The notes beneath the pieces are model-generated. The model saw nothing but the letters and a program-made list of their open reading frames with translations, had not been told where the DNA came from and did not search any database. A DNA stretch of 64,000 bases. Source: Herbaspirillum autotrophicum. GTDB lineage: Bacteria; Pseudomonadota; Gammaproteobacteria; Burkholderiales; Burkholderiaceae_D. Each line of letters begins with the position of its first letter. Position 1 is the stretch's first letter. Where the stretch lies: positions 1 to 64,000 of the forward strand of contig NZ_LFLS01000004.1 in the NCBI RefSeq assembly GCF_001189915.1, given 5' to 3'. A program made the position numbers and the translations under genes. Positions 40,774 to 52,532 of this stretch are shown piece after piece.

Positions 40774-41544
40774 TCATTTTTTCTTTCCGTTCAATGCAGC
40801 CAGTACCAGACCGTCCGCCTTCAATGCCAAACCATTCGGATAGCGCATGTCCACGTTTTCAATCTTCCCCTGCAAGCGCTCCAGCAATTGCGGATACACC
40901 GATACCAGGCGACTGATGCGTTCTTTCAACAGTGCATCACCCTGCTCGCGTCCCAACTCCACCGTCATGCCGTTATCGAGCTTGACGCTCCAGGCGTAAC
41001 GATTCGACAAGTGCACCGCTTCCGGCGTCAGCCGGATCGGCGCAAACCAGTTACGAAATTGCGCAAACCGTGCCACCACTTCCTTCTCGCTGCCGTCCGG
41101 TCCTTCGAACTCCAGCAATTCGCCGTCGTCTTCGGCTTCGGCCAGATTGGCGGTGAAGACATCCCCCTTCACCGACAACAGCCGCCCATCATCACCCCAG
41201 GTGCCCAATGCGCGGTGTTCTTCCACGGTCACGATCAGCTTGTTCGGCCATTCGCGTCGCACCATCGCCTTGCGCACCCAAGGTACCGACTCAAATGCCG
41301 CGCGTACGGCATCCAGATCGGCAGTAAAAAAATTGCCTTTGATACGTGGCACCGCACTGGCGCGGATGGTCAGTGAATTGACCCGCCGCAACGGTGTGTC
41401 GGCCATGCCCTCGACCCGAATCGTCTTGAGCGTAAACATCGGCCGCTGCGCCACCCACCACAAACCGCTCGCCAGCAACACCAACAACACCAACGCGATC
41501 AGGGCGTTGGTGGTTGCGTTGAGCAGTTTGACGTCATGCCACAT
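40774..41544 (-). CDS. ftsQ: Cell division protein FtsQ
   Basis: Bitopic divisome protein that binds FtsB/FtsL. 256 residues: a short cytoplasmic tail, one transmembrane helix (about 12-30), the POTRA domain (FTLKTIRVEG...) and the beta domain. The length and position between ddlB and ftsA are typical. Confidence 0.94.
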   Translation of the reverse strand: MWHDVKLLNATTNALIALVLLVLLASGLWWVAQRPMFTLKTIRVEGMADTPLRRVNSLTIRASAVPRIKGNFFTADLDAVRAAFESVPWVRKAMVRREWPNKLIVTVEEHRALGTWGDDGRLLSVKGDVFTANLAEAEDDGELLEFEGPDGSEKEVVARFAQFRNWFAPIRLTPEAVHLSNRYAWSVKLDNGMTVELGREQGDALLKERISRLVSVYPQLLERLQGKIENVDMRYPNGLALKADGLVLAALNGKKK

Positions 41545-41573
41545 AGTCGCTATCTGTTGTTAACCGTTGACTT

Positions 41574-42572
41574 CTACGCTGACGCCGGCGGCGTCCAATC
41601 CTTGGATGGCGTGCAATCAAGCGCCGCCAGCTTCAGGATTTCGCAACACAAATCTTCATAGCTCAAACCGTCCTCACGCGCCGACATCGGCACCAGCGAA
41701 TGTCCGGTCATGCCCGGCGACGTATTGATTTCCAGCAAAAACGGTTCGTTATCGCTTTCGCGCAACATGAAGTCGACCCGCGACCAGCCACGGCAACCGA
41801 GGGCATTGAAAGCCTGCACCGCCAGTTCCTGGATCCGCTGCGTCAGCGCGGCATCAAGCGGCGCCGGGCACAGATACTTGGTTTCATCGCCGAAATACTT
41901 GTGCTGATAATCGTAATTGCCTTCCGGTGCACGGATTTCAATCACCGGCAAGGCGCGCGCCTGACGGCCTTTGCCGAGTACCGGCACGGTCAGTTCGCGG
42001 CCGCGCACGAATTCTTCGGCCAGCACCACGTCGTCATATTTGGCGCACAGGGCAAAGCCTTCCTGCATGTCGGAATAACCGGCGACCTTGCTGATGCCGA
42101 TGGTCGAACCTTCGTGCGGCGCTTTCAGCATCAATGGCAAACCCAGTACATCCGGCACCTCACGCAAGGTTTCGCGTGACGTCGCGAGACCGTCCAGCAC
42201 CACGAAGCGCGGTGTCGGCAATTCATGGCCGAGCCAGATGCGCTTGGTCATGATCTTGTCCATCGCAATCGCCGATGCCATCACGCCGGGTCCGGTGTAC
42301 GGAATGCCCAGTTGTTCCAGCGCGCCTTGCAGGCTGCCGTCTTCACCGTAGCGACCATGCAAGGCGATAAACACGCGATCAAATTTCTCTGCCGCCAGTT
42401 CCGCCAGACTGCGCTCGGCCGGGTCGAACGGATGGGCATCGACGCCCTTGCTGCGCAAGGCTTGCAATACGCCGGTGCCAGACATCAGGGATACTTCACG
42501 CTCGGCCGAACGACCACCGAACAAGACGCCCACCTTGCCGAACTGCTTTGCCAGGTTCTGTTCTGTACTCAT
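41574..42572 (-). CDS. ddlB: D-alanine--D-alanine ligase B
   Basis: Makes D-Ala-D-Ala for MurF. 332 residues of ATP-grasp fold: [17 protein letters not shown] at the start, [30 protein letters not shown] with metal ligands at the end. The ATG is placed at 42570-42572, overlapping the murC stop (TGATG), with GGAGG five bases before. murB, often between murC and ddlB in other bacteria, is absent. Confidence 0.96.
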   Translation of the reverse strand: MSTEQNLAKQFGKVGVLFGGRSAEREVSLMSGTGVLQALRSKGVDAHPFDPAERSLAELAAEKFDRVFIALHGRYGEDGSLQGALEQLGIPYTGPGVMASAIAMDKIMTKRIWLGHELPTPRFVVLDGLATSRETLREVPDVLGLPLMLKAPHEGSTIGISKVAGYSDMQEGFALCAKYDDVVLAEEFVRGRELTVPVLGKGRQARALPVIEIRAPEGNYDYQHKYFGDETKYLCPAPLDAALTQRIQELAVQAFNALGCRGWSRVDFMLRESDNEPFLLEINTSPGMTGHSLVPMSAREDGLSYEDLCCEILKLAALDCTPSKDWTPPASA

Positions 42573-43996
42573 CACGCCTCCCGCGCGGCCGGATCCGCCG
42601 CTTGCGCCGTCAGTTTGGCCGGTACGCCGCTGATCGAACCTGCGCCCATGGTCATCACCACATCGCCATCGCGCACCACGGTCAAAATAGTGTCGGGCAT
42701 ATCGGCGATATCTTCCACAAACACCGGTTCCACCTTGCCGGCCACGCGCAGCGCATGCGCCAGCGAACGGCCGTCAGCGGCAACAATGGCTTGTTCGCCG
42801 GCGGCATAGACCTCGGCCAGTACCAGCACATCGGTGGTCGACAACACTTTGACGAAGTCTTCAAACAAATCGCGCGTGCGGGTGTAGCGATGGGGCTGGA
42901 ACGCCAGCACCAGACGCCGCCCCGGATAAGCACCACGCGCGGCTGAAATGGTGGCCGCCGTTTCCACCGGGTGATGACCATAGTCATCCACCAGCGTGAA
43001 CGAACCGGCCGGCTTGCCTTCGGCATCGCGCAAGGCGACATCGCCATAGCGGGTAAAGCGCCGGCCGACGCCATTGAATTCGGTCAGGGCTTTTTGCGTT
43101 GCGGCATCGTCGACATCCAGCTCGCGCGCAATCGCAATTGCGGCGCACGCGTTCTGGACATTGTGCATGCCGGGCTGATTCAGGCTGACCTGCATCGGCG
43201 CGTAGCCGTCCTGGATCGCCGTGAATTCCATCTTGCCTTCGACCGCTTTGGCATCAATGGCACGGATATCGGCATCTTCATGGAAGCCGTAGGTCAGGAT
43301 CGGCTTGGAAATCATTGGCATGATTTCACGCACATGCGGATCATCCAGGCACAACACCGCGACGCCGTAGAACGGCAAGCGCTGGGTGAATTCGACAAAC
43401 GCCTGCTTGAGCTTGGCGAAGTCGTGGTTGTAGGTTTCCATGTGATCGGCATCGATATTCGTGATGACTTCGATCACCGGCGTCAGATTCAGGAACGAGG
43501 CATCCGACTCGTCGGCTTCGGCCACGATGAAGTCGCCCGAACCGAGTTTGGCGTTGGCGCCGGCGCTGGTCAGACGACCACCGATCACGAAGGTCGGATC
43601 CAGTCCGCCCTGCGCCAATACGCTCGCCACCAGACTGGTGGTGGTGGTCTTGCCATGGGTACCGGCAATCGCGATCCCTTGCTTGAGACGCATCAGCTCA
43701 CCCAGCATGACCGCGCGCGGCACGATCGGCACATGCTTCTTGCGCGCCGCCAACACCTCCGGATTGTCGCCCTTGACCGCAGTCGAGGTCACGATAGCGT
43801 CGGCATTCTCGATATTCTCTGCCGCATGGCCGTAGACAATCCGCGCGCCCAGTTGTGCCAGCCGTTGGGTAGCGGCATTGCTGCCGAGATCGGAACCGGA
43901 GACGCCATAGCCGAGGTTGAGCATCACTTCAGCGATGCCGCTCATGCCAGAGCCGCCGATGCCGACGAAATGGATATTTTTAACGCGATGTTTCAT
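42572..43996 (-). CDS. murC: UDP-N-acetylmuramate--L-alanine ligase
   Basis: Adds L-Ala to UDP-MurNAc. 474 residues: [17 protein letters not shown] (N-terminal Rossmann part), [14 protein letters not shown]-loop, [10 protein letters not shown] and the C-terminal domain with YGHHPVE. It overlaps murG by ATGA and ddlB by TGATG. Confidence 0.97.
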   Translation of the reverse strand: MKHRVKNIHFVGIGGSGMSGIAEVMLNLGYGVSGSDLGSNAATQRLAQLGARIVYGHAAENIENADAIVTSTAVKGDNPEVLAARKKHVPIVPRAVMLGELMRLKQGIAIAGTHGKTTTTSLVASVLAQGGLDPTFVIGGRLTSAGANAKLGSGDFIVAEADESDASFLNLTPVIEVITNIDADHMETYNHDFAKLKQAFVEFTQRLPFYGVAVLCLDDPHVREIMPMISKPILTYGFHEDADIRAIDAKAVEGKMEFTAIQDGYAPMQVSLNQPGMHNVQNACAAIAIARELDVDDAATQKALTEFNGVGRRFTRYGDVALRDAEGKPAGSFTLVDDYGHHPVETAATISAARGAYPGRRLVLAFQPHRYTRTRDLFEDFVKVLSTTDVLVLAEVYAAGEQAIVAADGRSLAHALRVAGKVEPVFVEDIADMPDTILTVVRDGDVVMTMGAGSISGVPAKLTAQAADPAAREA

Positions 43997-45072
43997 TGCT
44001 TCACCAATCTTTCCAGTACCTGCGCGATCGCTTCGTTGGCGTCGCGCCGGCCTTGTTCATATGCTGCCTGCGCCATTTGCAGGCAGGCTGCGCGGTTCAG
44101 CGATTGCAGCAATGCTGCCAGGCTGTCCGGCGTCAATTCTGTTTGCGGCACATGCAATGCTGCTTGCTTGCCCGCCATCCACTTTGCGTTGTCACGCTGA
44201 TGCGAGGTGGTCGATGCCACCAGCGGCACCAGCACGCTGGCCACACCGGCGGCCGTCAATTCCGACACCGTAATGGCGCCGGCACGGCAAATCACCAGAT
44301 CGGCATCCGCATAACGACGCGGCATGTCATCAATGAAATCCACCACTTCCGCCTGCACTTGCGCGTCGGCATAGGCCTTGCGCAATACTTCAACATGTTG
44401 CTTGCCGGACTGATGCGTCACCACCGGACGCAGATGTTGCGGCAAGCGCGCCAGTGCTGCCGGCACACAATCATTCAACGCTTTGGCGCCAAGACTGCCG
44501 CCTACCACCAGGATGCGCAACGGTCCGCTGCGGCCGGCATAACGTTGCTGCGGCAACGGCAACGCCAGAATTTCCTGACGCACCGGATTGCCGGTCACTT
44601 CAGCCTTGCCGGCAGCGCTGCCGAAATCGGCCGGGAAACCGAACAGCACCCGCGTCGCCAACGGCGCCAGCGTCTTGTTCGACAACAACAAGGCGGCATC
44701 GGCATTCACCAGCACCAGCGGCACGCCGCGCAATCTGGCCATGGCGCCACCCGGCACCGTGACATAACCGCCCATGCCCAACACCACATCCGGCTGGCGC
44801 TTGGCCAAAATCCGCCAGCAACTGCCGAAACTGGCCAGCAAACGCCACGCACCGCGGGCGGTATGCATCAAACCCTTGCCGCGCAAACCGGCAAAGGTGA
44901 TCGAATCCATCTCTACCCCGTGGCGCGGTACCAGATCGCGCTCCATGCCATGCGTGGTGCCAAGCCAGGTAACGCTCCAGCCGCGCGCGCGCATGGTGTC
45001 GGCAATCGCCAGTCCCGGGAAAATATGGCCGCCGGTACCGGCCGCCATGATCAACAGTCGCTTGTGCGTCAT
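43993..45072 (-). CDS. murG: UDP-GlcNAc transferase MurG
   Basis: Adds GlcNAc to lipid I to form lipid II at the inner membrane face. 359 residues with [15 protein letters not shown] near the start and the C-terminal donor site block [23 protein letters not shown]. It overlaps ftsW and murC by ATGA. Confidence 0.97.
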   Translation of the reverse strand: MTHKRLLIMAAGTGGHIFPGLAIADTMRARGWSVTWLGTTHGMERDLVPRHGVEMDSITFAGLRGKGLMHTARGAWRLLASFGSCWRILAKRQPDVVLGMGGYVTVPGGAMARLRGVPLVLVNADAALLLSNKTLAPLATRVLFGFPADFGSAAGKAEVTGNPVRQEILALPLPQQRYAGRSGPLRILVVGGSLGAKALNDCVPAALARLPQHLRPVVTHQSGKQHVEVLRKAYADAQVQAEVVDFIDDMPRRYADADLVICRAGAITVSELTAAGVASVLVPLVASTTSHQRDNAKWMAGKQAALHVPQTELTPDSLAALLQSLNRAACLQMAQAAYEQGRRDANEAIAQVLERLVKQ

Positions 45073-46331
45073 AGGCGACCTCCGCGCATCAAGACCCGGT
45101 TTTCATAATCGATGCGCAACAAGATCGCCAGACCGACGCAATTGAGCAGCACACCGGAACCGCCGTAGCTCATCAACGGCAAGGTCAATCCCTTGGTCGG
45201 CAGCAAGCCCAGATTGACGCCCATGTTGATGAAGGTCTGCACCCCGATCCAGATGCCGATACCCTTGGCCACCAGTCCGGCAAATGTCAGATCCAGCGCA
45301 ATTGCCTGACGACCGATTTCAAATGCGTGCTTGATCAGCCAGTAGAACAACAGCACCACTACCAGCACACCGGCAAAACCCAACTCTTCACCGATCACCG
45401 CCAGCAAGAAGTCGGTATGCGCTTCCGGCAGATAGTGCAATTTCTCGACACTGCCGCCGAGCCCGACGCCAAACAACTCGCCGCGCCCGAAGGCAATCAG
45501 CGAGTGCGATAACTGGTAAGCCTTGCCGAGGGCGTTTTCTTCCACCCAAGGGTTGAGGTAAGCAAAAATCCGTTCCCGACGCCATGGCGACAACACGATC
45601 ACCAGCGAGAAAATCCCTACCAGCGTGGCGCCGATGCCGCCAAACCAGACGCCATTGATACCGCCCAAAAACAAGATACCCATGGCGATGCAAACGATCA
45701 CGCCGAACGCGCCGAGGTCAGGTTCCAGCAGCAACAGCAAACCGACCACGCCGACCGCCAGTGTCATCGGCATGAAACCCTTGGTCAGCTTGTGCATCAC
45801 TTCTTGTTTGCGCACCGTGTAATCGGCGGCGTACAAGACGATGAACAGCTTCATCAATTCCGACGGTTGCAAGTTGAATACCTTGAACGACAACCAGCGC
45901 TTGGCGCCATTGACGCCCTTGCCGACGCCCGGAATCAACACCATGGCCAACAGAATCAGCGTGCCGACAAACAGATACGGCGCCCATTTTTGCCAGGTTT
46001 CGATCTTGATCCGGAACACCAGCAAACTCACCACCAGCGACACGCCGATGAACATTGCCTGCCGCACCAGAAAGTGCGAGGTCTTGTAGTTGGCGTACTT
46101 GGGCGAATCGGGCAATGCAATCGACGCCGAATACACCATGACCATGCCGAACAACATCAACAACAGCACCACCCACACCAGCGGCTGGTCGTACTCCATC
46201 ATTTTGGAGCGCTGTTCGAAACCGGTGGTCCCCTTCATGCCATTGCGCTGCGGGTCGCGGGATACCGTAAACGGCGACTGCGCCGCTTTCAGCCCGAACC
46301 ATGCACCAATCGAAGGGAACGAAAATTTCAT
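45069..46331 (-). CDS. ftsW: Septal peptidoglycan polymerase FtsW (SEDS)
   Basis: Lipid II glycosyltransferase working with FtsI. 420 residues with about ten transmembrane segments and the SEDS blocks [17 protein letters not shown] (polymerase loop) and [13 protein letters not shown] 45-residue N-terminal tail precedes the first helix, so a start at the inner Met is possible, but the ATGA overlap with murD favours the longer form. Confidence 0.96.
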   Translation of the reverse strand: MKFSFPSIGAWFGLKAAQSPFTVSRDPQRNGMKGTTGFEQRSKMMEYDQPLVWVVLLLMLFGMVMVYSASIALPDSPKYANYKTSHFLVRQAMFIGVSLVVSLLVFRIKIETWQKWAPYLFVGTLILLAMVLIPGVGKGVNGAKRWLSFKVFNLQPSELMKLFIVLYAADYTVRKQEVMHKLTKGFMPMTLAVGVVGLLLLLEPDLGAFGVIVCIAMGILFLGGINGVWFGGIGATLVGIFSLVIVLSPWRRERIFAYLNPWVEENALGKAYQLSHSLIAFGRGELFGVGLGGSVEKLHYLPEAHTDFLLAVIGEELGFAGVLVVVLLFYWLIKHAFEIGRQAIALDLTFAGLVAKGIGIWIGVQTFINMGVNLGLLPTKGLTLPLMSYGGSGVLLNCVGLAILLRIDYENRVLMRGGRL

Positions 46332-48364
46332 GCCACCACCTCACCGCGTGACAACGCCAGTTCCCGCACGGCATCAACGAATACCTGGGCCCGATGCGCA
46401 TAGTTGCGGAACATATCGAGACTGGCGCATGCCGGCGACAGCAACACTGCCTCGCCCGGCTGCGCCATCTGGCCGGCCTTTTCCACCGCTTCTTCCAATG
46501 TTGTGCAATCGATCAGGTCGATCCCGGTATCGGCAACGGCAGCGCGGATCGCCGGCGCATCGCGGCCGATCAGAAATACTGCGCGCCCGTATTTCGATAA
46601 CGGTTCCGCCAACGGCGAAAAATCCTGGCCCTTGCCGTCGCCACCGGCAATCAGCAGCAGCCGGTTTGGCTTGCCGCCATGACCGAGCCCGTTGAGGGCC
46701 GCGACGGTAGCGCCGACGTTGGTTCCTTTGCTGTCGTCGTAATATTCGACATCTTGAATCGTCGTGATCAGTTCGACCCGGTGCGGCTCGCCCGTGTATT
46801 CCCGCAAGCCATGCAACAACGGCGCCAGCGGCAAGTCGATGGCGCGGCACAGCGCCAGTGCAGCCAGCGCATTGAGGGCATTGTGCAAACCGCGGATACG
46901 CAATGCATCCACCGGCATCAGACGTTTGACCACCACCGGCAATTCCACCGGTTTTTGATCTTTCTTGCTGCGACGTTTGCCTTCCGGCTTTTCGTCATCC
47001 TCTTGCACCACCGCATTGGCCAGCCACAGCATGCCGTTTTCATCGTACAAGCCAAAGCTGTTGGCCTTGGCCGGTGCGGCCAGACCGAAACTGCTGAGCA
47101 CCGCATCGGGCGCTGCCATCTGCATGACCAGCGGATCGTCGCGATTGAGCACGCGCACGGTGCGTTCGCCGAAAATACGCGCCTTGTCAGCGGCGTAGGC
47201 TTCCATGCTGCCATGCCAGTCCAGATGGTCCTGGGTCACATTCAGCACCGTAGCGGCATCGGCCTGCAAACTGTAAGTGGCATGCAACTGGAAGCTGGAC
47301 AATTCCAGCACCCACACCTGCGGCAAGATGCCGCGATAGATTTTGGCCGGCGGTGCCGGCGGCGGTGGCGGCACAAACGTCAGCGGCGCATCATCGTCGA
47401 GCGGTGCCGGTACTGCTTCCGGCTCATCGTCAAATTCTGATTCGGGCAATGCCTCTGTAATATCTGCATCTGCTTCGGCAACCACCGTTTCCACATCAGG
47501 CTGCTCCGGCGACGGCTCTGCGAGCGCTGCCGTGGCGACCTCATGCTCGTCTGCCACCGGCTCTGCCGCTGGCGCGATTGGCGCATCCGCCTGTGCAATG
47601 TCTTCTATTGTTTCAGTGCTGGCCGTCTCGGATGTTTCCGGCAGCACCGACGTGCTGGCAGTATCAGGCGTGATCGCCAACGCTTGCGTTTTGGCTGCGG
47701 CCTCTGCTACGGCCTGCTCTTCTGCCGCAACCTGCGCTTGCAGTTCTGCGGCAGCCGCAGTTTCAGCAGCCAGCGTTTCCGCAGCCTGCGCCGCTTCCAG
47801 TGCATCCTGCTCGGCGCGCACCACTGCGTAGGCCTGATCTTCGATCAGTGCTTCGCGCAACACATCCAATGCTGCCGGGCTGATATTACCGGCGACCTTG
47901 ACGCTCAGGCCGGCGCGCTGGCACAGCATGCCGGTCAGGCTGGTCACGGTGGTCTTGCCGTTGGTGCCCGTAATCGCCAGCACTTTCGGCATGTAAGCTT
48001 GCTCGTCGCGCAAGGCGGCCAGCGCCTGCGCAAACAATTCGATTTCACCCCACAGCGGAATGCCTTTTTCGGCTGCCGCGTTTGCCAGCAATCCGAGATC
48101 GCGCTCCGGGAACAGACCGGGACTGACGGCAACGAAGTCAATCTCTGCCAGCAACCCTGCATCAAGCGGCTGGCCACCGACGAATCCGGCCTCGGGAGCC
48201 GCTGCACGCAAGGCATCCAGACGCTCGGTCAGCGTCGCTGCATCGCGGGTATCGGCAACGCGCACACGGGCACCGCAGTGGACCAGCCACCGCGCCATCG
48301 CCAGACCGGATTCACCGAGTCCGAGTACCAATGCGTGCTTGTTTGCGTAATTCATCAATTTCAT
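46328..48364 (-). CDS. murD: UDP-N-acetylmuramoyl-L-alanine--D-glutamate ligase with large central insertion
   Basis: Adds D-Glu to UDP-MurNAc-L-Ala. MurD features are all present: [13 protein letters not shown] (N-terminal), [11 protein letters not shown]-loop at 131-140, [10 protein letters not shown] at 351-360, [23 protein letters not shown] and the C-terminal ligand domain (DDSKGTN, GGDGKG). At 678 residues it is about 200 longer than usual. Residues about 171-345 (DNA 47330-47850) are an insertion rich in Ala, Glu, Asp and Pro, ending in a proline run, placed between [10 protein letters not shown] and [11 protein letters not shown] second, lysine-rich insertion of about 20 residues is at 454-474. 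Frame and flanking motifs are intact, so it is not a frameshift. Translation may start at Met1 or Met4. Confidence 0.95.
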   Translation of the reverse strand: MKLMNYANKHALVLGLGESGLAMARWLVHCGARVRVADTRDAATLTERLDALRAAAPEAGFVGGQPLDAGLLAEIDFVAVSPGLFPERDLGLLANAAAEKGIPLWGEIELFAQALAALRDEQAYMPKVLAITGTNGKTTVTSLTGMLCQRAGLSVKVAGNISPAALDVLREALIEDQAYAVVRAEQDALEAAQAAETLAAETAAAAELQAQVAAEEQAVAEAAAKTQALAITPDTASTSVLPETSETASTETIEDIAQADAPIAPAAEPVADEHEVATAALAEPSPEQPDVETVVAEADADITEALPESEFDDEPEAVPAPLDDDAPLTFVPPPPPAPPAKIYRGILPQVWVLELSSFQLHATYSLQADAATVLNVTQDHLDWHGSMEAYAADKARIFGERTVRVLNRDDPLVMQMAAPDAVLSSFGLAAPAKANSFGLYDENGMLWLANAVVQEDDEKPEGKRRSKKDQKPVELPVVVKRLMPVDALRIRGLHNALNALAALALCRAIDLPLAPLLHGLREYTGEPHRVELITTIQDVEYYDDSKGTNVGATVAALNGLGHGGKPNRLLLIAGGDGKGQDFSPLAEPLSKYGRAVFLIGRDAPAIRAAVADTGIDLIDCTTLEEAVEKAGQMAQPGEAVLLSPACASLDMFRNYAHRAQVFVDAVRELALSRGEVVA

Positions 48365-48392
48365 TCAAATAAACCAACAACAACCATGCCGG

Positions 48393-49562
48393 TCAACGCA
48401 GCTTCAGCGTCGACAAACCGAACAACACCAGCATCATGGTGATAATCCAGAACCGCACTACCACTTGCGTTTCTTTCCAACCTTTTTGTTCATAGTGATG
48501 GTGCAGGGGCGCCATCAACAAAATCCGCTTGCCGGTGCCATAGCGCTTTTTCGTGAATTTGAAATACGCCACCTGCAACATCACCGACAAGGTTTCCACC
48601 ACGAAAATGCCGCCCATGATGAACAGCACGACTTCTTGTCGCACGATCACGGCGATGGTGCCCAGTGCGCCGCCAAGTGCCAGTGCGCCGACGTCACCCA
48701 TGAATACTTGCGCCGGATAGGCGTTGTACCAGAGGAAAGCCAGCCCGGCACCGGCCATCGCGCCGCAGAAAATCAGCAATTCGCCGGCGCCCGGAATATG
48801 CGGGATAAACAGATACTTGGCGTAGTTGGCGCTACCGGTCAGATACGCAAAAATACCCAGCGCCGAACCGACCAGCACCGTTGGCATGATTGCCAGACCA
48901 TCGAGGCCGTCGGTCAAATTCACGGCATTACTGGTGCCGACAATCACGAAATACGTCAGTGCAATGAAACCCCACACGCCGAGCGGATAGCTGATGGTCT
49001 TGAAGAACGGTACGATCAGATCGGCCTTCGGCGGCAAATCCATGCTGAAACCGGACTGCACCCAGCTCACAAACAATTCCAGCACCTTCATGTTGGTGCC
49101 TTCGGAGACCGAAAACGCCAGATAGAACGCGGCCACCAGACCGATGATCGATTGCCAGAAAAACTTGTCGCGCGAACGCATGCCGTTCGGGTCCTTGTAG
49201 ACCACCTTGCGGTAATCGTCAGCCCAGCCGATGGCGCCAAAACCGAGCGTGACGATCAGCACGATCCAGACAAAACGGTTACTCAGGTCAGCCCACAGCA
49301 AGGTCGAAATACCGATACCGATCAGAATCAGCACGCCGCCCATGGTGGGGGTGCCGGACTTGATCAAATGTGTTTGCGGACCATCGGTGCGCACCGCTTG
49401 TCCGACTTTCAGACGCGTCAACATGCGGATCACGGCCGGCCCCGCAATCAGGCCGATCAGCAACGCCGTCAGCGTCGCCGATACGGCGCGAAAGGTAATG
49501 AAACCGAAAACGCGCAGGAAACTGAAATCCTGCTGAAAATTCTGCGCCAACCAAAGCAGCAT
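48393..49562 (-). CDS. mraY: Phospho-N-acetylmuramoyl-pentapeptide transferase MraY
   Basis: Makes lipid I from UDP-MurNAc-pentapeptide and undecaprenyl phosphate. 389 residues, about ten transmembrane segments; [22 protein letters not shown] and the HHHYE motif are visible. The ATG at 49560-49562 has GGAGA upstream and is one base after the murF stop. Confidence 0.97.
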   Translation of the reverse strand: MLLWLAQNFQQDFSFLRVFGFITFRAVSATLTALLIGLIAGPAVIRMLTRLKVGQAVRTDGPQTHLIKSGTPTMGGVLILIGIGISTLLWADLSNRFVWIVLIVTLGFGAIGWADDYRKVVYKDPNGMRSRDKFFWQSIIGLVAAFYLAFSVSEGTNMKVLELFVSWVQSGFSMDLPPKADLIVPFFKTISYPLGVWGFIALTYFVIVGTSNAVNLTDGLDGLAIMPTVLVGSALGIFAYLTGSANYAKYLFIPHIPGAGELLIFCGAMAGAGLAFLWYNAYPAQVFMGDVGALALGGALGTIAVIVRQEVVLFIMGGIFVVETLSVMLQVAYFKFTKKRYGTGKRILLMAPLHHHYEQKGWKETQVVVRFWIITMMLVLFGLSTLKLR

Positions 49563-49563
49563 G

Positions 49564-51003
49564 TTAATGATTCTCCTGTTGCGGTTGCGCGCCAGATTGC
49601 GCGCCAACCAAATGCTGCACTACACGTTCCATTTTCATGAAACGCGACCCCTTGACCAACACTGTGGCACCAACCGTGGCGGCCTGCGTGGCGGCGCCGT
49701 TGATGGCTTCGATGTCTACAAAATGTTGCGCCCCGGCGCCGCTTGCCGGGGTTGCTGCCGCCGCATTGAAGGCAGCGACGGCGTGCCGGCTCAACTCGCC
49801 CAACACGAAGAAATGATTGATTCCGCGCTGTTGCGCGTAAGCCCCGATTTCTTCATGAAAACGCTGCCCTTCGTTGCCGACCTCGCCCATATCGCCCAAC
49901 ACCAGTACGCGCGGTGCGGCGGCTTGCGCCAACACGTCAATCGCGGCCCGCACCGAATCCGGATTGGCGTTATAGGTATCGTCGATCACCAATGCGCCAC
50001 TGGCAGCCGTCTTGCGCTGCAAGCGGCCATTGACCGGCGCGAATGCTTGCAAACCCTGCACCACGGCTTGCGCGGCAATGCCGGCGCCGAGCGTGCACGC
50101 AATTGCCGCCAACGCATTGCGCACATTGTGTTCACCGGCGGCGGCCAGTTGGATCTCGAACGCCTGCGCCTGACGTGTGCCGTCGGCGCGCACACGCACT
50201 TGCAACAGACTGCCGAATGCCTGCGGCTGATAATTGGCGCTGACATCAGCAGCGTCTGACAAACCGAATGTCAACACGCAGCGACTGCCGGCGGCGCGCT
50301 GCCACAAGGCGGTATATTCATCGTCGGCAGGAAAGACGGCGACGCCATCGGCGGCCAGCGCTTCAATCACGGCACCGTTTTCGCGGGCGACGGCTTCGAC
50401 TGTCGCCATGAATTCCTGATGCTCGCGCTGAGCGTTATTGACCAGTCCCAGCGTCGGCCGCGCAATGTCTGACAACACGGCAATTTCGCCCGGATGATTC
50501 ATGCCCAGCTCAATCACTGCCGCCTGATGCTGCGGCTGCATGCGGAACAAGGTCAGCGGCACGCCGATTTCATTATTGAAATTGCCGCGCGTGGCCAGAT
50601 AACGATCCTCGCCAAACGCTGCTGCCAGAATCGCGGCAATCATTTCCTTGACCGTGGTTTTGCCGTTGCTGCCGGTGACGCCGATGACCGGCACCGCAAA
50701 CTGACGTCGCCAGTGTTGCGCCAGACGGCCCAGCGCGACGCGGGTATCGCTCACGACGATGGCGGCCACTTGCAGATCCTGCGGCAGCCGGTCGACGATC
50801 ACCGCCGCCGCGCCTTGTGCCACGACCGCCGGCAAGAAATCATGGGCATCGAAACGATCGCCGCGCAAAGCGACGAACAGATTGCCCGGCACCACGGCCC
50901 GGCTATCGGTAGTAATACCGCGCAATGTCGCGCTGGCATCACCGCTTACCTCAAGCACCAGATCGCCCAGCCATTGCTGCAACTGTGTGAAAGTCACCTG
51001 CAT
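49564..51003 (-). CDS. murF: UDP-MurNAc-tripeptide--D-alanyl-D-alanine ligase
   Basis: Adds D-Ala-D-Ala to complete the pentapeptide. 479 residues: [16 protein letters not shown]-loop, [31 protein letters not shown] and VLGDMGEVG. The start overlaps the murE stop (TGATG) and the stop is one base before mraY. Confidence 0.97.
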   Translation of the reverse strand: MQVTFTQLQQWLGDLVLEVSGDASATLRGITTDSRAVVPGNLFVALRGDRFDAHDFLPAVVAQGAAAVIVDRLPQDLQVAAIVVSDTRVALGRLAQHWRRQFAVPVIGVTGSNGKTTVKEMIAAILAAAFGEDRYLATRGNFNNEIGVPLTLFRMQPQHQAAVIELGMNHPGEIAVLSDIARPTLGLVNNAQREHQEFMATVEAVARENGAVIEALAADGVAVFPADDEYTALWQRAAGSRCVLTFGLSDAADVSANYQPQAFGSLLQVRVRADGTRQAQAFEIQLAAAGEHNVRNALAAIACTLGAGIAAQAVVQGLQAFAPVNGRLQRKTAASGALVIDDTYNANPDSVRAAIDVLAQAAAPRVLVLGDMGEVGNEGQRFHEEIGAYAQQRGINHFFVLGELSRHAVAAFNAAAATPASGAGAQHFVDIEAINGAATQAATVGATVLVKGSRFMKMERVVQHLVGAQSGAQPQQENH

Positions 51004-52532
51004 CAGGCACCTCCCATCATGGTGGCGCGCGCCGCCAGTGCCAGCGCGACGTGATCGGCATCCAGGAATGGAAATTTCTTGCCGCCGATTTCCTGATAGG
51101 TTTCATGTCCTTTGCCGGCCAACAGCACCACATCCGGCTTGGCGGCATGCCTCACGGCCCACAGAATGGCGCCGGCGCGGTCGGTCATGACCCGTGGTTC
51201 GCGCTTGCTCATGCCGCTCTTGATATGTGAAATGATGATGTCCGGGTCTTCGCTGCGTGGATTGTCGCTGGTCAGAATGACGTGCTCCGCCAGTTCCGCA
51301 GCGCAACCCATCTGCGGCCGCTTGCCCGGATCGCGGTCACCACCGCAACCGAACACGCACCACAGTTCGCCGTTACGCTGCTGCGCAACCAGCCGCAACG
51401 CGTTCAGGGTCTTTTCCAGTGCGTCCGGCGTATGGGCATAATCGATCACGATCAACGGTGCATCGTGGCCGCCAAACTGTTGCATCCGGCCCGGCACCGG
51501 CGTCAGCGTCGCCAAGGTCGTCAGCGCGCTGTCCCAGGCAATGCCCTTGGCCAGCAACACCCCCAGAATACCCAGCACATTACTGACGTTGAAGTGTCCG
51601 ACCAGTTGAGTCTTGACTTGCCCCGAACCGAACGGCGACTCAATATGAAACGCGGTGCCGGCATGACTGCTGCGAATCGCCGAGGCGCGCAGGACTGGCA
51701 CCTCGCCAGCTGCGGCATCGGTCAGCGAATAGCCGGTGACCGGTGTATTGCGTGCTTGCAGATACGGCACCAGCCGCTGCCCCATCGGATCATCCAGATT
51801 CACGACCGCATGCTGCAAACCCGGCGAGTCGAACAACTGCACTTTGGCCGCTTCGTAGGCCAGCATGTCGCCGTGATAATCGAGATGGTCGCGCGTGAAA
51901 TTGGTAAACAAAGCGACATCGACGTGCAAACCGTTCATGCGCCCCTGATCCAAGCCGATTGAGGATGCTTCGATGGCCAGCGCCCCGACATGGGCGGTGC
52001 GCAATTCGGCCAGCTTGCGTTGCAGCAGCACGGCATCGGGCGTGGTGTAGCCGGTCACATCGAACGCCTGCGGCTTGCCGTTGCGGAACACGCCGACGCC
52101 GAGCGTACCGATCACGGCCGCCGGCGCTGCCGGTGTTGCCAGCCGTGACAAGGCCATGCCCAGCCAATAAGCGCAGGAAGTCTTGCCGTTGGTGCCGGTG
52201 ACGGCAACTGTATACATGGCACTGTCAGGCTGGCCGTAATAAACATTGGCAACAAAGCCGGCGGCCTGCTTCAGTCCGGGCACGGCCAGATGCGGCAAGG
52301 CATCCTTGTCGTCCCATTCGAAACCACCGGCTTCGTATACGATCGCACTGGCGCCGCGCTCAATCGCATCGGGAATGAAACGACGGCCATCGGCGGTGTC
52401 GCCGGGATAGGCAAAAAACACATCGCCCGGTTTGACGTGGCGGGAATCAGCAACCAGCGCCGGCTGCGCGCCGGCGGTAACCTGTTGCAGCCAGGTCAGC
52501 ATATCTTGCACGGAAAGCGTGTCAGCAGACAT
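51003..52532 (-). CDS. murE: UDP-MurNAc-L-Ala-D-Glu--meso-DAP ligase
   Basis: Adds the third amino acid of the stem peptide. 509 residues: VAVTGTNGKTSCAYWL P-loop, TNFTRDHLDYHG, and DNPRSEDPDIII, whose DNPR motif marks the meso-diaminopimelate-specific form. The ATG at 52530-52532 overlaps the ftsI stop (TGATG) and has GGAG upstream. Confidence 0.97.
   Translation of the reverse strand: MSADTLSVQDMLTWLQQVTAGAQPALVADSRHVKPGDVFFAYPGDTADGRRFIPDAIERGASAIVYEAGGFEWDDKDALPHLAVPGLKQAAGFVANVYYGQPDSAMYTVAVTGTNGKTSCAYWLGMALSRLATPAAPAAVIGTLGVGVFRNGKPQAFDVTGYTTPDAVLLQRKLAELRTAHVGALAIEASSIGLDQGRMNGLHVDVALFTNFTRDHLDYHGDMLAYEAAKVQLFDSPGLQHAVVNLDDPMGQRLVPYLQARNTPVTGYSLTDAAAGEVPVLRASAIRSSHAGTAFHIESPFGSGQVKTQLVGHFNVSNVLGILGVLLAKGIAWDSALTTLATLTPVPGRMQQFGGHDAPLIVIDYAHTPDALEKTLNALRLVAQQRNGELWCVFGCGGDRDPGKRPQMGCAAELAEHVILTSDNPRSEDPDIIISHIKSGMSKREPRVMTDRAGAILWAVRHAAKPDVVLLAGKGHETYQEIGGKKFPFLDADHVALALAARATMMGGA

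Noticed and set aside
47343-47831. Ser/Ala/Gly-rich 162-codon frame on the plus strand inside murD
   Set aside because: It is the mirror of the low-complexity murD insertion and has no ribosome site; murD frame continuity explains the region.
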